From Hemileia vastatrix (Eukaryota > Basidiomycota > Pucciniomycetes > Pucciniales > Zaghouaniaceae), in the NCBI GenBank assembly GCA_030280995.1, contig JASXTE010000005.1, positions 3,826,501 to 3,890,500 of the forward strand: 64,000 nt of DNA, in the 5' to 3' direction. Positions within the stretch are counted from its first letter, which is position 1; the number at the start of each line of letters is the position of its first letter. A program made the position numbers and the translations under genes. Below, in pieces: positions 1 through 12,361 of this stretch. The notes under the pieces are model-generated. The model did not search any database. It worked only from the letters and a program-made list of their open reading frames with translations, and was not told the DNA's origin.

Positions 1-1573
1 TTTATATCTTTATTTATTTAAATAAAATATAAGAAAAATTCGAAAAAATCTGTTAAAAATATAATAATAAGTTTAACTAGACCTCTATAAGGGTGAATAA
101 TTAGCTTACCAAGCTTTAGCCAAATACCAATTTTATTGGGTGTTATATTGGTGTCCAAATACCAAGTGAAATTGGGTTTATATTGGGTACAGTTACTACT
201 GTAAATATCTAATTTTTATGATAAAAAATTAGTACAATTATTATAAGGATTCTTTTCCGCAATCAATGAGTTATGATGACCCACTAATATGCAGCAGACC
301 CAAATATTTGGTTAATTTTGAGTTATACTAAGGTAAAAATCACGTCCCAAGGCTTATACTAAATAATAAGTAAAATATAAGGAAAGACCCCCAATTGTCA
401 GTACAGTCTAGTATATAAGTATGATATAATAGTGTTATGTTATGGTCCTACTACTTATTAATAAACGATTTAGTGATTAAACCTCAGGGGAAGACTAATA
501 GAATAGTTATACTCAAGTTAAACTCACAATACTTGGATTTAAATGCGTGCTAGTGGTGGAAAATAGAAGAATAGAATATAGTTATAGCTTTTATAAAGAT
601 AATATCAATTTATAAGGGCTTTATAATATATTTCTAGATGTTAATAATTGTAGTGTAGTGTTTGTTTGAAATGTAGTAATTGAATGATTATAATAAACCG
701 TCAAAAATCCCTCCTTACTTATACCCAAATCCACTGGAGTGCACAGACCTTCAATCCAGATGATGTCACTGCTATCCCCGGCAATTACAGCACTGTGAGG
801 GCCCATCACCTCCCCATGGCGTCCACTTCAAGCAGTTTCAACACCCAGACCTCCAGTAAGGACCCTCCATCACTATTAATAATAACACAGAGCCATACCA
901 TAATTAGAAAACCCAGATAAAAGCGGATACCATAAAGAAACAGGTAACATAAAAGATCAAAAAGAGATTTAATGAAACTAAAAGCATATAAAGGAAACAA
1001 ATAAAATGTCCAAGCCCCCAATAACATACCCAAGCATCCACATTAACCCAAAAACATATTTCCAACCCATAAATCCGTGAATAATCATCCAAGGAAGTAA
1101 TTTTAGTTGTCCAAACTGGGTGTATGCGCCTGATATAGGTGTCTATGCTTCTGTAGGCGTTGTGAGTCCACTGATTTCGTCCATATGACCTAAAATAAGC
1201 AGAAAAACAAAGGTTATAGGCTATTAAGGGGCTAAAACCCACTTATATACCTAAATATACATAATATACTGCATATTTCACTGAATATGAGATTTATGTA
1301 TACATATAAGCTTATGTATGTCAATAATTACTTCATATCACTTAAGATAAGTATATTATGACTCCATTAACACCTTAATAAGTATTATTAGGCCATGGAT
1401 AAGCTATTTAAACTATTATAAATTATATAATAGAATAATAATTATATATATATATAATAAAATAATATATATTATTATTTTAACCTTATTTTTAAGATAT
1501 AAGCTTAATCTAATTAAGGTTATCTTATTTTAAGCATAAGAAATACTCAGTCCTAAGGATATTTAGGCTGACA
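1..1573 (-). mobile_element. B' chromovirus fragment (5' LTR plus leader), runs off the left edge
   Basis: This segment matches the 5' LTR and 5' leader of element B (44167-44896 joined to 54087-54929) nearly base for base, in the same minus orientation. Bases 1-395 are the untranslated leader; the Gag start would lie off the window. Bases 383-395 hold the same primer-site-like sequence as B. The presumed target duplication right of the LTR would be GCAGG (1574-1578), but its partner is outside the window. Identity is seen directly; assignment to the Ty3/gypsy chromovirus family follows from B. Confidence 0.9.
396..1573 (-). repeat. LTR of B' (5' LTR, 1178 bp)
   Basis: It begins TGTCAGTACAG and ends TTTAGGCTGACA, the same ends as the B LTRs at 36929-38105 and 44563-44896 plus 54087-54929. 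In sense orientation it starts TGTCAGCC, as does the LTR of element A. Only small differences from the B LTRs are visible. Confidence 0.92.
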
Positions 1574-2618
1574 GCAGGAATTTTACTTTAATTTTTTATT
1601 TCATATTTGATCCCTTTAATTTTACCTTTTTATCCCTCATATTGCTTTTGGATATCAATTTATTTTTTGTAAAACAAATCATTTTCATATTTTTTTACTT
1701 TTATTTAATAATATTATAAAAGGTGTAACATCACCCGGTATGCGTTGGGCGCACAAGTTTTTGCTATACTTATAATATTAATAACATAATGGTGACAAAA
1801 AATCAATCAAATGATAAATATGAGTGAGGCACCAAGGTCAAATACCAATTAATCAATAGTTCTTTTTAATATTACAAATTTTTTGATTAAATAAAATGGT
1901 AATAATGAATTATATTTTTCATCCACAATTCCACTCTAATGATTCCCACTGCACAAGAAGGGTTCACTCAGTCCTTTCTTTACTGCTTGTGCATATATTT
2001 TATTGCCCACAGTACTACAATTTTTTGTAGTGATTATCCCACATCTGATTCAGGAATATTTTTGAACAATATAAGTTTTTTTTACAAAAGACCTTATCAT
2101 ATCCAATATCCCACAAAAAATACAACCTGTTTTTGTATTAAAACCCATTAATTATTAAGAAATTGTTAAAATAATTAGATTAGACCCTGGCACAGCTAGA
2201 TCCATACCAACTGACCTAAAGTCTTTTCAATATTGAAAACAATTAAATAAAATTATGATATCATACTAAATTATGGGCACCAACCATAATTCAGCACTTC
2301 TCATTTGCTCTGCTACAAAATGAGTGCATGTAGCATTTTTCTAACGTCAGACTGTTTTTCTTCCTTCCCTCACACCTTTAGTCCAGAATGAAAATTTAGT
2401 ATGAGTTTTGGTCAAGTTGGTTTGCCAGTTTTATCTGTATGCAATAGGAATTCATATTGCATATTTCCATTTATGCATAAAATATACTCGTTAAGCATCA
2501 TTTTTTTTGCATTTTTCAATCATTATGCATATTTATGGATATGGATATGCATATTCATTATACATATTTATATGCATATTAATATATTTTATTCATATAC
2601 ATATATGCACCTTTTTTT
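1574..2618. other. AT-rich flank, no gene recognised
   Basis: About 1 kb between the B' LTR and the ATGCATA repeat. No open frame longer than 70 codons looks coding, and no transposon end or RNA gene is recognised. It is probably host DNA or very old repeat. Confidence 0.5.
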
Positions 2619-2874
2619 TGCATATTCAATATGCATATTTTTAATGCATATTCAATATGCATATTTTTATGCATATTCAATATGCATATTTTATGCATAT
2701 TCAATATGCATATTTTTATGCATATTCAATATGCATATTTTTATGCATATTCAATATGCATATTTTTATGCATATTTTTATGCATATTCAATCTGCATAT
2801 TTTTTATGCATCATCACTATGCATATTTTTATGCATATTTTTTATGCATATTTATTCTTTATAGTCATTATGCA
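2619..2874. repeat. ATGCATA tandem repeat
   Basis: About ten imperfect units alternate ATGCATATTCAAT and ATGCATATTTTT, with a dominant period of about 24 bases. The core ATGCAT is palindromic. It gives open frames in several plus-strand frames rich in HIFMYAC, which I read as low-complexity artefacts. More ATGCAT-like sequence lies on the far side of the G1 insertion (about 19440-19470), so G1 landed beside this repeat region. Confidence 0.85.
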
Positions 2875-2917
2875 TACACTTTAGATAGGCATTTCACATC
2901 AATTTTTAACATGCAAT

Positions 2918-3038
2918 TGTAGTAGTACGTCAGTAACTAAACTCCTAGAAGAATCGGAGTTAGTTAGACACACTTACTACAGTCTATATACAACGTATCA
3001 CGTGATAACTAAGTACACCTATGTCTAAGTACATAACA
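2918..3038 (-). repeat. G1 3' LTR (121 bp)
   Basis: Starts TGTAGTAGTACG and ends TACATAACA on the plus strand. Its partner is 19297-19417. It contains the inverted repeat AACTCC(T/G)A / TCGGAGTT, a hairpin also conserved in the LTR of copia F. A purine-rich tract (sense AGTGGGGGGC, 3039-3048) abuts it and is the likely polypurine tract. Confidence 0.92.
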
Positions 3039-3118
3039 GCCCCCCACTTCTCTATCACCGTGGTAAAAAAAATACATGAAAAGAAAAATTGATACGAAAT
3101 ATCCAAAAAAAATTATGG

Positions 3119-5501
3119 TTAAGTAACCCCTAGATGATATCTCTTTTCTACAGTGAGAATTGGACCAACATTTTGTGTTAACAAATCAGCATATTGATCA
3201 GATCCAGATACCCATTCTAATACCATATTTTTTCTATACAATTTTTCATTTACTAGGAAAAAAATATCTGTCAGAATGTCTAGTACGTTTGTTAGCAGGA
3301 TTGTTTTTTGCTGATGCTACAGCACTTTGATTGTCACATTGTAAAATCACACTTTTGACGGAACCACAGATGTCCGATAGTAGGTTACGGAGCCAGATGC
3401 TGTCCTTAGTAGCTTGGCACATTGCTATGCACTCTGCAAAACAGGTTGAATCGGCCACAGTTGCTTGCCGTTTTGAGCTCCACAGAATGGGGCACCCGTT
3501 GAGATAAATAATATGGCCACTTGTTGATCTAGCCCATTCACCTCCCCATGAAGCATCAGAGTATGTGATTAGTGTTGGTGATGAGGAGGAATCTGGGTAA
3601 AGCCGCAATTTAAGGTGATGAGTACCTTCTAAGTAGCGAAGTAGATGATGTAAAGCTTTCCAGTGGGAGTCCAGGGGCTTAGATGAGAAGCGCGCTAGAA
3701 AATTAACAGCAAAAGATAAGTCTGGACGAGTGGAAATAGCTATATAATTAAGGCTTCCTATAATCGAAAGAAATAAATTAGAGTTGATTCCTTTTTCATC
3801 TGATTTAGCTGAATCAAGAGTAACGTTGGATGGTAACGGTGTGTTACTCTTCAGGCATCCAATATTGTGTTCCTGCAACACCTTTTCAATTAATTTGTGA
3901 CAATCAAGTTCAAAACCGTGTTTTACCCTTTTGAGATTCATACCTACAATACTATCTAAACCTTCCAACCATTTTACCTCCAGCCCTCCATTTAGCCCCC
4001 TTTCCAACTTTCTCAAAACCTCCTCACTACTTCCAGTAACCACCCCATCGTCTACGTGTAACCAGATCACACCGGTAGATGTTTCATCTTTCAGAATATA
4101 CAAGCTTGTATCATATTGACTAACAGAGAAACCCAAGGCTTTTAGTTTGTCAGCAATGTGTAACCACCAACATCTAGCGGCCTGTTTTGTGCCGTATAAA
4201 GCTTTGTGTAATTTCAATACATTACCAGGCTTGGATAGAGTCATTCCTGGTGGTGCATCAATCCATAAGTCCTCATCAACATTACTGTGTAGGTACGCAG
4301 CAGTAACATCAAAAGACCACACTTGCCAGCCATACATTGCAGCTAAAGTGAGCAGTATACGTTGAGATGCAAATGTTGCAGTTGGTGCAAATGTTTCTTT
4401 GCAGTCAATACCTTCCCGTTGTTTAAAGCCTTTGGCAACAAAACGTGCTTTGAATTTAATAGGGGAGTCAGTGGTGGAGTTTTTAACTGCAAAGACCCAT
4501 TTTCCTTTTAGCGGGGTGATATTTGGAGGTGGATCGACTTCAGACCAGACATTTAATCTTGAGATATTGCTCATTTCAGTGTCACATGCTTTTTTCCATT
4601 CATCATCTTCAAGGGATTTCATGGCCTGTTTAAAAGTACTTGGGATTGGAATTGGTGAGCGTGCTGTAGAAGTTTGTATGTTAAAAATTTGTTGATCTTG
4701 TTCATCAATCAATTTTTCTGCTGTAAAATCACCAATGGATAACGAGTTTAGAATTGTTTCAATGGATCCCTTCTTTGGTGGGGCAGGAGATTGTCTTGCT
4801 AGTTCAATAGATGATGGATCTCCTTTGGGAAAGCTGACCATGGCAGACTCAAATAATCTACCGGTTTTCTCATGCCAGAATATCCAGCCAAAATTATTTT
4901 TTGAGTAACCAACTAGTCGGCATTCAATGGCACGATTATCCAGTTTCGTACGGAGCTCTTTGTGAACATGGACATATGCTTTTTCGCCAAATATTCGCAT
5001 ATTGTTGAAGTTCGGTTTTGTGCCAAAGATCATGGTGAGAGGGGTCGGGTATGTGATTTTACTATTTGGTAGTCGATTATGAACAAAAGAAGCCCATTGA
5101 TAAGCTAGTCCCCAACATGATTTTGGCAATCCACTAGCAAGAAGGGATGTCCTGGCAATGTCACCTACCGTCCTATTGAAACGTTCGGCGGTACCATTTT
5201 GTTCAGGGTGATGGGGCATTGTGACTTCATGTGTGGCGCCAATAGATGAGAGGAATGATTTCATCACATTGCTGTGAAGTTCGCCACCATCCATTTGTAA
5301 GACTAAAAGTTTTTTACCAGTAACTGTAGTTAGTTTAGTATGAAAAGTACGAAAAGCCTCTAAGGCATTGCTTTTGTTCTTTAGCATAAATACTTCACCA
5401 TATGTTGTGAATGATTCACGAAACAAAGCAGCATACCGATAGCCTCCAAGTGCTACATCCTTAATCGGACCAATCAGATCACCAACAATTAAAGATAACA
5501 T
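3119..5501 (-). pseudogene. G1 Pol: integrase core, reverse transcriptase, RNase H
   Basis: A 751-codon open frame (3246-5501) plus a short out-of-frame tail. Integrase core residues are visible: Asp in GDLIGP, Asp in QMDGGE, Glu in NGTAERFNR. The reverse transcriptase follows with the LHVDDG active site, then RNase H (CDNQSA motif, ...RHSDRYFF). Near 3250 the frame runs into a T-run with one base too many; the next frame continues with a copia-like C-terminus to a stop at 3119-3121. It polymerises and integrates copia cDNA in the family; here it is broken from its upstream half by stops and frame changes. Confidence 0.9.
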
Positions 5502-6515
5502 GTGTTATGGGGCTAGTTCCCGTTGTGAAGATGTTTTTCGCTCACTCTTAGCAATGATGCAGTCAGGGCAATTTATTTTACCTTTTGGGCATTCAGAAGG
5601 TAGGCCGGGTCCAAGATTGTGTTAAATGAGTTTACGAAGGACACGGTCACTTGTATGGCCAAGACGTCGGTGCCAATCTAGTAGGGAGCCAGGTGCAGAA
5701 TATGGACGAGGAATTGGAGCAGAATTTACATCATCGCTAAATAACTTGTTAATGTCAACATTGGCATCTGGCACAGAAAGGGGAGCATAGTTTGAAACAG
5801 GAGATATATTGGAATGCACGGAATTAGATCTAATAACAGTATTTACAGTCCATCTTCGTGCAGTAAGATCAATATTGCCTAAAAGGATATCAATGTTGTC
5901 GTATTTTAAAATAAAGTCTTTATTTAGAGACATATTAAATTTCATCCCCGCTTTAACAAGATCAAATAACGAAATAAGAGTTGTCCTGGCTTGAGGACAG
6001 AAGAAGACATTTTTTAGGATGATTCGGCAATTTATTCCTTTAAGCGTGATATCCCCAACACCAGTGATAAAAGAGTGTGAACAATCAGTTGCAACCTTAA
6101 CAGGGATTTTATTCGCTAAGAGTGTGAAGTTTGACAGTATACTTACATCACCTGTTACATGGTGTGTAGCCCCTGAATCAACAATAGCTATGGGTTCCGC
6201 ACTTGATGGTTCATCAAGCCATTCAATACTGTTCAGGTCAATGTTGGCAACTGAAGTCGCCAGTGCTTCTAAAGAAGAATAATCAACTTCAATGACTTTG
6301 TTATCAACTTCAGCAAGGCGGACTTTAATCTTGCCCTTTGAATCCGCAAATGGTTTGTTGGATTTACTAAGACTATTAATTTTTATTTGTAGATCGAAGT
6401 ACATCTTTAAAGCAGCATTGTAAAAAGGGGATCTCGGGTTGTATGGACAATCAGGTTGCATATGTTTAGTAGCACCACAATCATAACACTTTCTCTGAGA
6501 ATTAGCTGGTCAATA
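5502..6515 (-). pseudogene. G1 Gag end (CCHC), protease and integrase zinc domain
   Basis: The sense frame reads a CCHC knuckle (CYDCGATKHMQPDC, CX2CX4HX4C) near 6470-6512, then an aspartic protease (IVDSGATHHVTG) near 6160-6185, then the integrase N-terminal zinc region (HRRLGH near 5650, CPDC near 5560). A stop at 5622-5624 and another near 5505 separate it from the core. The order protease-integrase-RT is diagnostic of Ty1/copia. Confidence 0.88.
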
Positions 6516-7286
6516 AGAATCAGCCAAGGGCTGGCGGGGAGGTCAACTTCGGAATGCGTGGAGTTCAAGGCTGGCAACATTTGGAGATTCATTGGATTGG
6601 CGCAGATGGTTAATGTTGGTTTCAGCATTGAGCATCTCTGTTAAGTAGTCGTCATGTGACATATCAAGAGCATTGCCACGTGCTTCCAAAGCTCTGCTCA
6701 CATCATTGAAGAGTTCAGCAGCTTGCAAAGGGAGAAGTACTTGAGACATTATAGCTTTCACGGAATCATTGGTAAATTTAAATCCAGTCCGTATAATGGC
6801 ATCTAAATATTGTTGTACAAGTTCCCAATGCTTTGTGACCAAAGTAAACGGTTGAGATGGGATAGAGAGTAGCGTCTTGAAATAAGATAATCATGAGGTA
6901 TGAGTAGAGCGATTAAATTTCCTAAATAAAATAAGATAAAACTCTCGACATGTGCAGGAGTGAGGGAGTAAACGTTTTAACTGTAGGTTGATAGTGTTTG
7001 AAATGATAGCCTTTGCTAGTATATTAACGTCGTCATTAGCTGATTGAGGTGTATCTTCCAAAGCATATGAACAAGTACCAATATATTTGGTCATTACATC
7101 CTGAATATGCCAGTCCCAGTCATGCCAATTGGAACCATCAACACGAAGTTTTTCAACATTGCATGTAGCTTTTGTAATGGAGCTAAGGGCCTTTCTACGA
7201 TGCTCAATGTCTTCAAGAGATAATGTTGGGGGAGGACGTTGGTTTGGGCGAGTAGGAGAGGTCATACTTGAATGCGGAGGAAGATC
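6516..7286 (-). pseudogene. G1 Gag, main part
   Basis: Two open pieces in different frames (6891-7286 and 6543-6842) encode a copia Gag domain. Proline-rich N-terminal residues are followed by a WHDWDWHIQD-type segment and helical capsid-like sequence. The piece runs upstream in frame across the E1 insertion to an ATG at 19051-19053, so the ATG at 7263-7265 is internal. Frame changes near 6895 and 6545 break it. Confidence 0.8.
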
Positions 7287-7290
7287 ACGG

Positions 7291-8387
7291 TATGGTAAGG
7301 TAAACTTTTACAGTCGCCTTGCTGTAAGCAGAACCCGGAGGAGATATGTGGATTTAGCTGAAAACCCCGTCCTTCCAATAAAAATAACAAAATGGGAATT
7401 CTAAATCACTAAGCTAACCAGTCTACTTGGATCTGATTGTTAAAAAAAATAATGAAACTCTAAAATAATTAACGCTTATTGAGATTTAAATAAAAGTGGC
7501 TGTTGAGAAAGAAATACTGATTACAAAAATTAAGGTGTACCAGTGAAAGATCTGTAAAGATTGACTTTTATGTTTTTATAATAATTTGAGTTTTTATGAG
7601 ACAGCAATAATCAAGTCCCAGTGATGAAGACCTTTCTAAAGATACCCTGTATGAAGTGTGATTTAAATTGTTGAGTAGTATTTCTAAAATGTTATATATA
7701 AAATATAAAGTTATAAGGGTATTACAAATTAATTTGAATTTGTTGAGTAATAAAAAATGAGACCGTGGTGGTTAAAGATTAAGCTGTATGATGTATCCTC
7801 CCCCCTCAATTTCGAGTTTGAGAAGCTCTTAAGTATACCTAGTCACGTGCCTAAGTTTTCCCCTCCAGAGCTCACCCAGAGTCAATCCGGAGCCCGTACG
7901 GAGTCCAAGCGGAGTCCGTCCGAACTCAATTAGAACCTTTAAAACTATAATAAAAAATCTAGAAAAATTACACATAATAGAGCCACTTCCCCTTTACATT
8001 TCAAACAAATTTTTGTAGTCTGCGCAGCTCTAATCACCCTGTGAAAATTCATCAAAGTTGAGTAATTTCTAAAAACGTAAATATTTCTAAAAAACTTTAA
8101 AATTCATTTAAAAATATATGAAAAATAGTAAAAATTCTGGGAAAATTTCCCAAGCTTCTTGAGTGACTCGACTTGATACTTATAAACTCTTCAGACCGTA
8201 AAAATAAGTTTTCTCCGTAAAATAAATTGTTTTCGTGTAGGCATTTGCTCTTGACCGATTTCTTCATATTTAAAACTCAAATAAATTAAATAAAACCCTT
8301 TTATAAAAAAATAATAACACCAATCTTGCACACCGTAATAACTTCATTTACTTACTTATGTGCCATACTAAACTTTAGGCTACCACA
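7291..8387 (-). repeat. E1 3' LTR (1097 bp)
   Basis: Starts TATGGTAAGG, ends GGCTACCACA on the plus strand. Beside its inner end the sense strand has GGAGGGAGGA, a polypurine tract. Contains two or so units of a GTACGGAGTCC minisatellite near 7896-7925; unit number differs among the four E LTRs. Confidence 0.92.
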
Positions 8388-10970
8388 TCCTCCCTCCAAT
8401 TGAGAATGTCCCCATTCTTAAAACTTTGCATAAGCGGTTGAGCAATTCCAAAAGAATTATCTTTTCTAATAAAATAATTTGATAAAATTTTGTTTTTGCT
8501 TGGTCTTCTTTAACTTTCAACATAAATGTTGTTTTCTTTCTTCTCTGGCTTAACATAAAATAATAAATAATAAATCTTGTGATGATTCCACTGCTGAGAG
8601 CAAGGTTTGAATCCCTTCAGACTCCCATATACTAGTCTTCCTTCTTGTCACAGCATTGAGAGAGTGGATCTTCCTATGAGCCAAATACTCCTGATTCCAA
8701 CCTCATAGGGCCCCCCACTGAGCCAAATTCTATGATTCCAATCTTGCCATAAGGTCCTCTAAGCTTCACACCAAAAAAAAGGCCTAACTATGAGGCACTA
8801 AAAAAAATCATTCCCTAAAATCCAACTACCATCCTAACTTCTGATTCCTTCATCAAAATTTTCAAACTTTGCTATGCAGCAAACCCTTAAAATACTTTTT
8901 CCAGGCTTCCAATAATAATATTAACCTTAGACCATGTTAAAGTGCCACAAATTTCACCTAATTAACCATTATGCTTTCCTTAGCATCATCACCACCTAAA
9001 ATTTTAACCTCCTAAAGCTTATCAGCACCCAATTCCAGAAATAATTTAATAACCAGTTTAGAGTCTTAGTGGACAGTGATAAATTAAAAGATTGAATTGA
9101 GTTATCCAAACAAGATTGACATTCCAGTTTAAAGTCTTGGTGGACCAAACATATAATCGATTTCCAGTTTATGGTCTTGGTAGACCAAACATATAATTGA
9201 TTGCCAGTTTATTGTCTTGGTGGACCAAAGATTGTTTAAGTGCATAAATAACTTGAATTGTTCCTAAGTAAGGCCTAGGCTTGACCAAAGATTGAATAAA
9301 CTTGATAATCCAGTTTAAGGTCATAGTGGACCAAACATTTGATTGATAAGAAATCCAGTTTAAGTTCATAGTGGACCAATGAATGTTGAATCATACTGCA
9401 GATATTAATTTTCCAGTTTAAAGTCATAGTGGACTAAACAATGAATGAACTACCAGTTTAAAGTCATGGTGGACCAAACATTTTATCGATAAGAAATCCA
9501 GTTTAAGGTCATGGTGGACCCAACAGCTTGATAATAGTCCAGTTTAAGGTCTTGGTGGACCTAACATTTGATAACACTCCAGTTTAAGGTCTTGGTGGAC
9601 CTAACATTTGATTTATATAAAAAAAATCTGTCTCCAAAAATATCCATAAAATCTTGATCATCCTTGAATTCAGTTTAAAGTCTTGAAGAACTAACAGCTC
9701 CAATATAAAATCTTTAATGACAGTCTTGAAAATTAGCCAGTTTAAAGTCTTGGAGGACTAACAGCTCCAAAATTTGTATAAAACCCTTAAGGAAAGTCTT
9801 GAACAGTAGCCAGTTTAAAGTCTTGGAGGACTAAACAGATGTCTTGAAGTAAAATCCCATAGGTATTGAGTTCCCCTAGACCCTTTTTCCTGTCTAAACT
9901 ATATGAATAAACTAAAAAGAATGATGACTGAAAAATAAAACTAAGAAATATAATAATAATTTTGATTTAATTAATCAATTTATTTATTTATTTTTTTTTA
10001 TTTTATTATTTTATTTTATTTTATTTTATTTATTTTTTTTTTAATTTTAATTTGTTTTTAATTTAAAATAAAAGATTTTAGAAAAGATAGTTTTGAAATA
10101 AAAGTTAAAATTTAATTTTTAAAGAAAGATAAAAAAGTAATAAAAAAATTATCAAAATTAAAATTTTAAAAGATGCCCCCCGCCATTTGATGAGCTGTAC
10201 CCTTGACATCATACCCACATCCAAGTGCAACTTGATCTGGTTACACAATTTTGAGAAATTGAAAAGAAAATAAAATAAATGAAAGTTTTTAGAAGATAAT
10301 TTTTATAATGATGATCACTGGGTGGGCTACCTCCAATTTATAAAAATTATTAGAGACCACCAGTGAGCATCACCTTTACAATAATTCATAATATATATTA
10401 AAAAAAAGAAATCACAATCTATCATAAAAAAATAAAAAGCAAAATAAAAAAAATCTTGAATCCGGCGTTGAGAGCGGTGTCTCTTGATTTGTTCCAGTTT
10501 ATAGTCTTAGTGGACTACCTATAATTAAAAGACAAAGCCAGGATTCAACTTGAAACAGGGAAAATTTTGGAAACAAACATTATGGGGTAATTGTGTATAG
10601 AGCAGCCAGCCTATCAATTACCCCCACACTTGCCAATATTAAATTAAGAAGGTTCCCCTGTGAACACTTCTTCCAATAAATTTTTAAAATTTTCCAACAC
10701 TATCTTCACCCATATTTTAAGAATTTTAAATTTTGAAAATTTCAAAGAAGATTTTCTTGCATTTCGTTAAGTTTCATCAAAGTTTCGTCGCCCATAGGCA
10801 GTGTAACGACAGTAAAGTATTTTGATAAAAAGAAGATAGTTTATCCTCGTTGCAGAGGTCATCATAAAATTTCATTGATATCATAGTTTATCCTTGTTGC
10901 GGAGGTCAATAAAATTTAATAAATGTCATAGTTTATCCTTGTTGCGGAGGTTAATAAAATTTAATAAATG
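8388..10970 (-). other. E1 3' noncoding region
   Basis: No coding frame is credible here. It starts with the polypurine tract (8388-8400) and carries the hairpin array (9053-9835 and outliers at 10493-10990). A T/A homopolymer-rich stretch lies at 9960-10060. The same order occurs in E2 (23991-26748), so the region is an inherited part of the element. A 2.6-kb untranslated 3' region is unusually long for Ty3/gypsy. Confidence 0.8.
9053..9835 (-). repeat. Hairpin-motif array of E1
   Basis: About thirteen dispersed copies of AGTTTA followed by a 4-5 bp stem, a 6-base loop (TTGGTG, ATGGTG, TTGGAG) and the complementary stem. Examples: AGGTC/GACCT at 9547-9562 and AGTC/GACT at 9746-9759. Spacing is irregular (30-70 bases), so this is not a simple tandem satellite. 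More copies lie at 10493-10517, 10842, 10885, 10930 and 10976 (CCTC/GAGG stems) and in coding DNA at 12630, 12690, 14690 and 14790. Confidence 0.88.
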
Positions 10971-12361
10971 TCATAGTTTATCCTCATTGCGGAGGTAGAC
11001 TTCGGCACTCCTGGTGCCTCTATGATATAACCGTTTCACTTGATTGGCCGCTACCCTCTTCTTCAATAATACTCCATCCAACTCTTCTAACACATATGAA
11101 CCGCCAGAAACTTGCTCTTTGATTTTATACGTTCCATTCCACCTATCTGCAAACATCTTTCCCCATTGACTCTCTAGACTTCTATTATACACCAGGACCA
11201 TATCACCTGGGTTCAAAGGTTTACTTAATCAATGTGCCAACCGCTCATCCCAATATCTGACTGATTGATTTTGGATCTTCATCATCCGCAAATATGCCTT
11301 TTCTAAATATTCTTCTTTCTTTTCTAGCTGCATCATTCTTGCACACAATAATTCTTCAGTAGTTTTGACAGTGTCCCAGTCAACTCCAAGATATGATTCA
11401 GCTTCTAAATCAACCGGTAAAACTGCTTTCTGTCCAAAAGCAAGTTCATAAGGTGAAAATCCAGTCGTCCTTTTGGCAGTGATTTGATCAGCAAATAAAA
11501 CTAAAGGTAAATAGTGCCTCCACTTTTCGGCACTTTTCCCACACATTTTAACTAAAGCATCCTTAATAACTTGATGCCCTCTTTCAACCATGCCTTCAGC
11601 TTCAGGATAATATGGGGTTGCTACCCTAACCTTTGATCCAACTTTCAATATGGCCTCTTTAAACTCTGTCCCAAATTCAGGAACTCCATCTACCGTCACC
11701 AAATTCATCACCCCATACCTATATACCCAATTATTCAACAAAAATTCTGCCACATTTTTGGCAGTTAAATTAATAAGAGGTGCTGCCTCTACCCAGCCAG
11801 ATAAATCATCTCTGGCCACTATTAAATATTTATACCGTCCCTCTTTTATATGAACGGCATCTAAACTAAATCTCCCAAAGAGCATATATTCACCGGTCGC
11901 GCGTCCAGGTTCTTTAGGCCTTAAATAACTTTGTCTTTGACATTCTTCGCATGACTGAACCCACTGTTTAACAGCCATCTTCATTCCAGGCCACCAAAAT
12001 CGATCAGAAATTCTTCTAAATGTTTCTCCAACGCCTCTATGCCCGAGATCTTCATGCAGTGATTTCAAAACTAATTCTTGCCCCTTCTGTTGAGTTATAA
12101 CTACTTGAGGATTTGGATAACTTCTCCTCATTAAACGTCGACCAGATAGGTAAAATGTAGATGACTTCCTCTTGATAGCCACCCATTCATCGTCTTCACA
12201 ATCTTCTGGCCTCTCTAAAGTCAACAAATATTTGACTAACAAAAAATAAAAACCAGTCTGACCCCAGACTTCATCTTGAAAATTGATTAATATAACATCA
12301 ATAGGGACTTCTCTATCACCAATATCACCTGCACATGAATGAGCCAATAATCGTTGACCCT
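10971..12361 (-). pseudogene. E1 integrase
   Basis: The main 372-codon frame (11229-12347) has the zinc-binding HEDLGH...CEEC, then core residues Asp in SLDAVHI, Asp in TVDGVPEF and Glu in EGMVERG. After a stop at 11229 an 81-codon frame (10971-11216) gives a C-terminal domain with MVLVYNR...GKMFADRW...YKIKEQ. No chromodomain is seen. The join to RNase H is broken near 12350 by one missing base relative to E2. Confidence 0.9.

Noticed and set aside
2401..2922. 173-codon plus-strand frame rich in His, Tyr, Cys, Phe
   Set aside because: It is a translation of the ATGCATA repeat; all three frames give similar low-complexity peptides.
7291..7295. TG...CA LTR ends with 5-bp target duplication for E
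   Set aside because: Inner LTR boundaries show the ends are TATGG and CCACA, and only a 4-bp duplication (ACGG, ACGT) fits both copies.
9053..9835. CRISPR array
   Set aside because: The repeats vary, have compensatory stems and irregular spacing, lie in a retrotransposon, and there are no cas genes.
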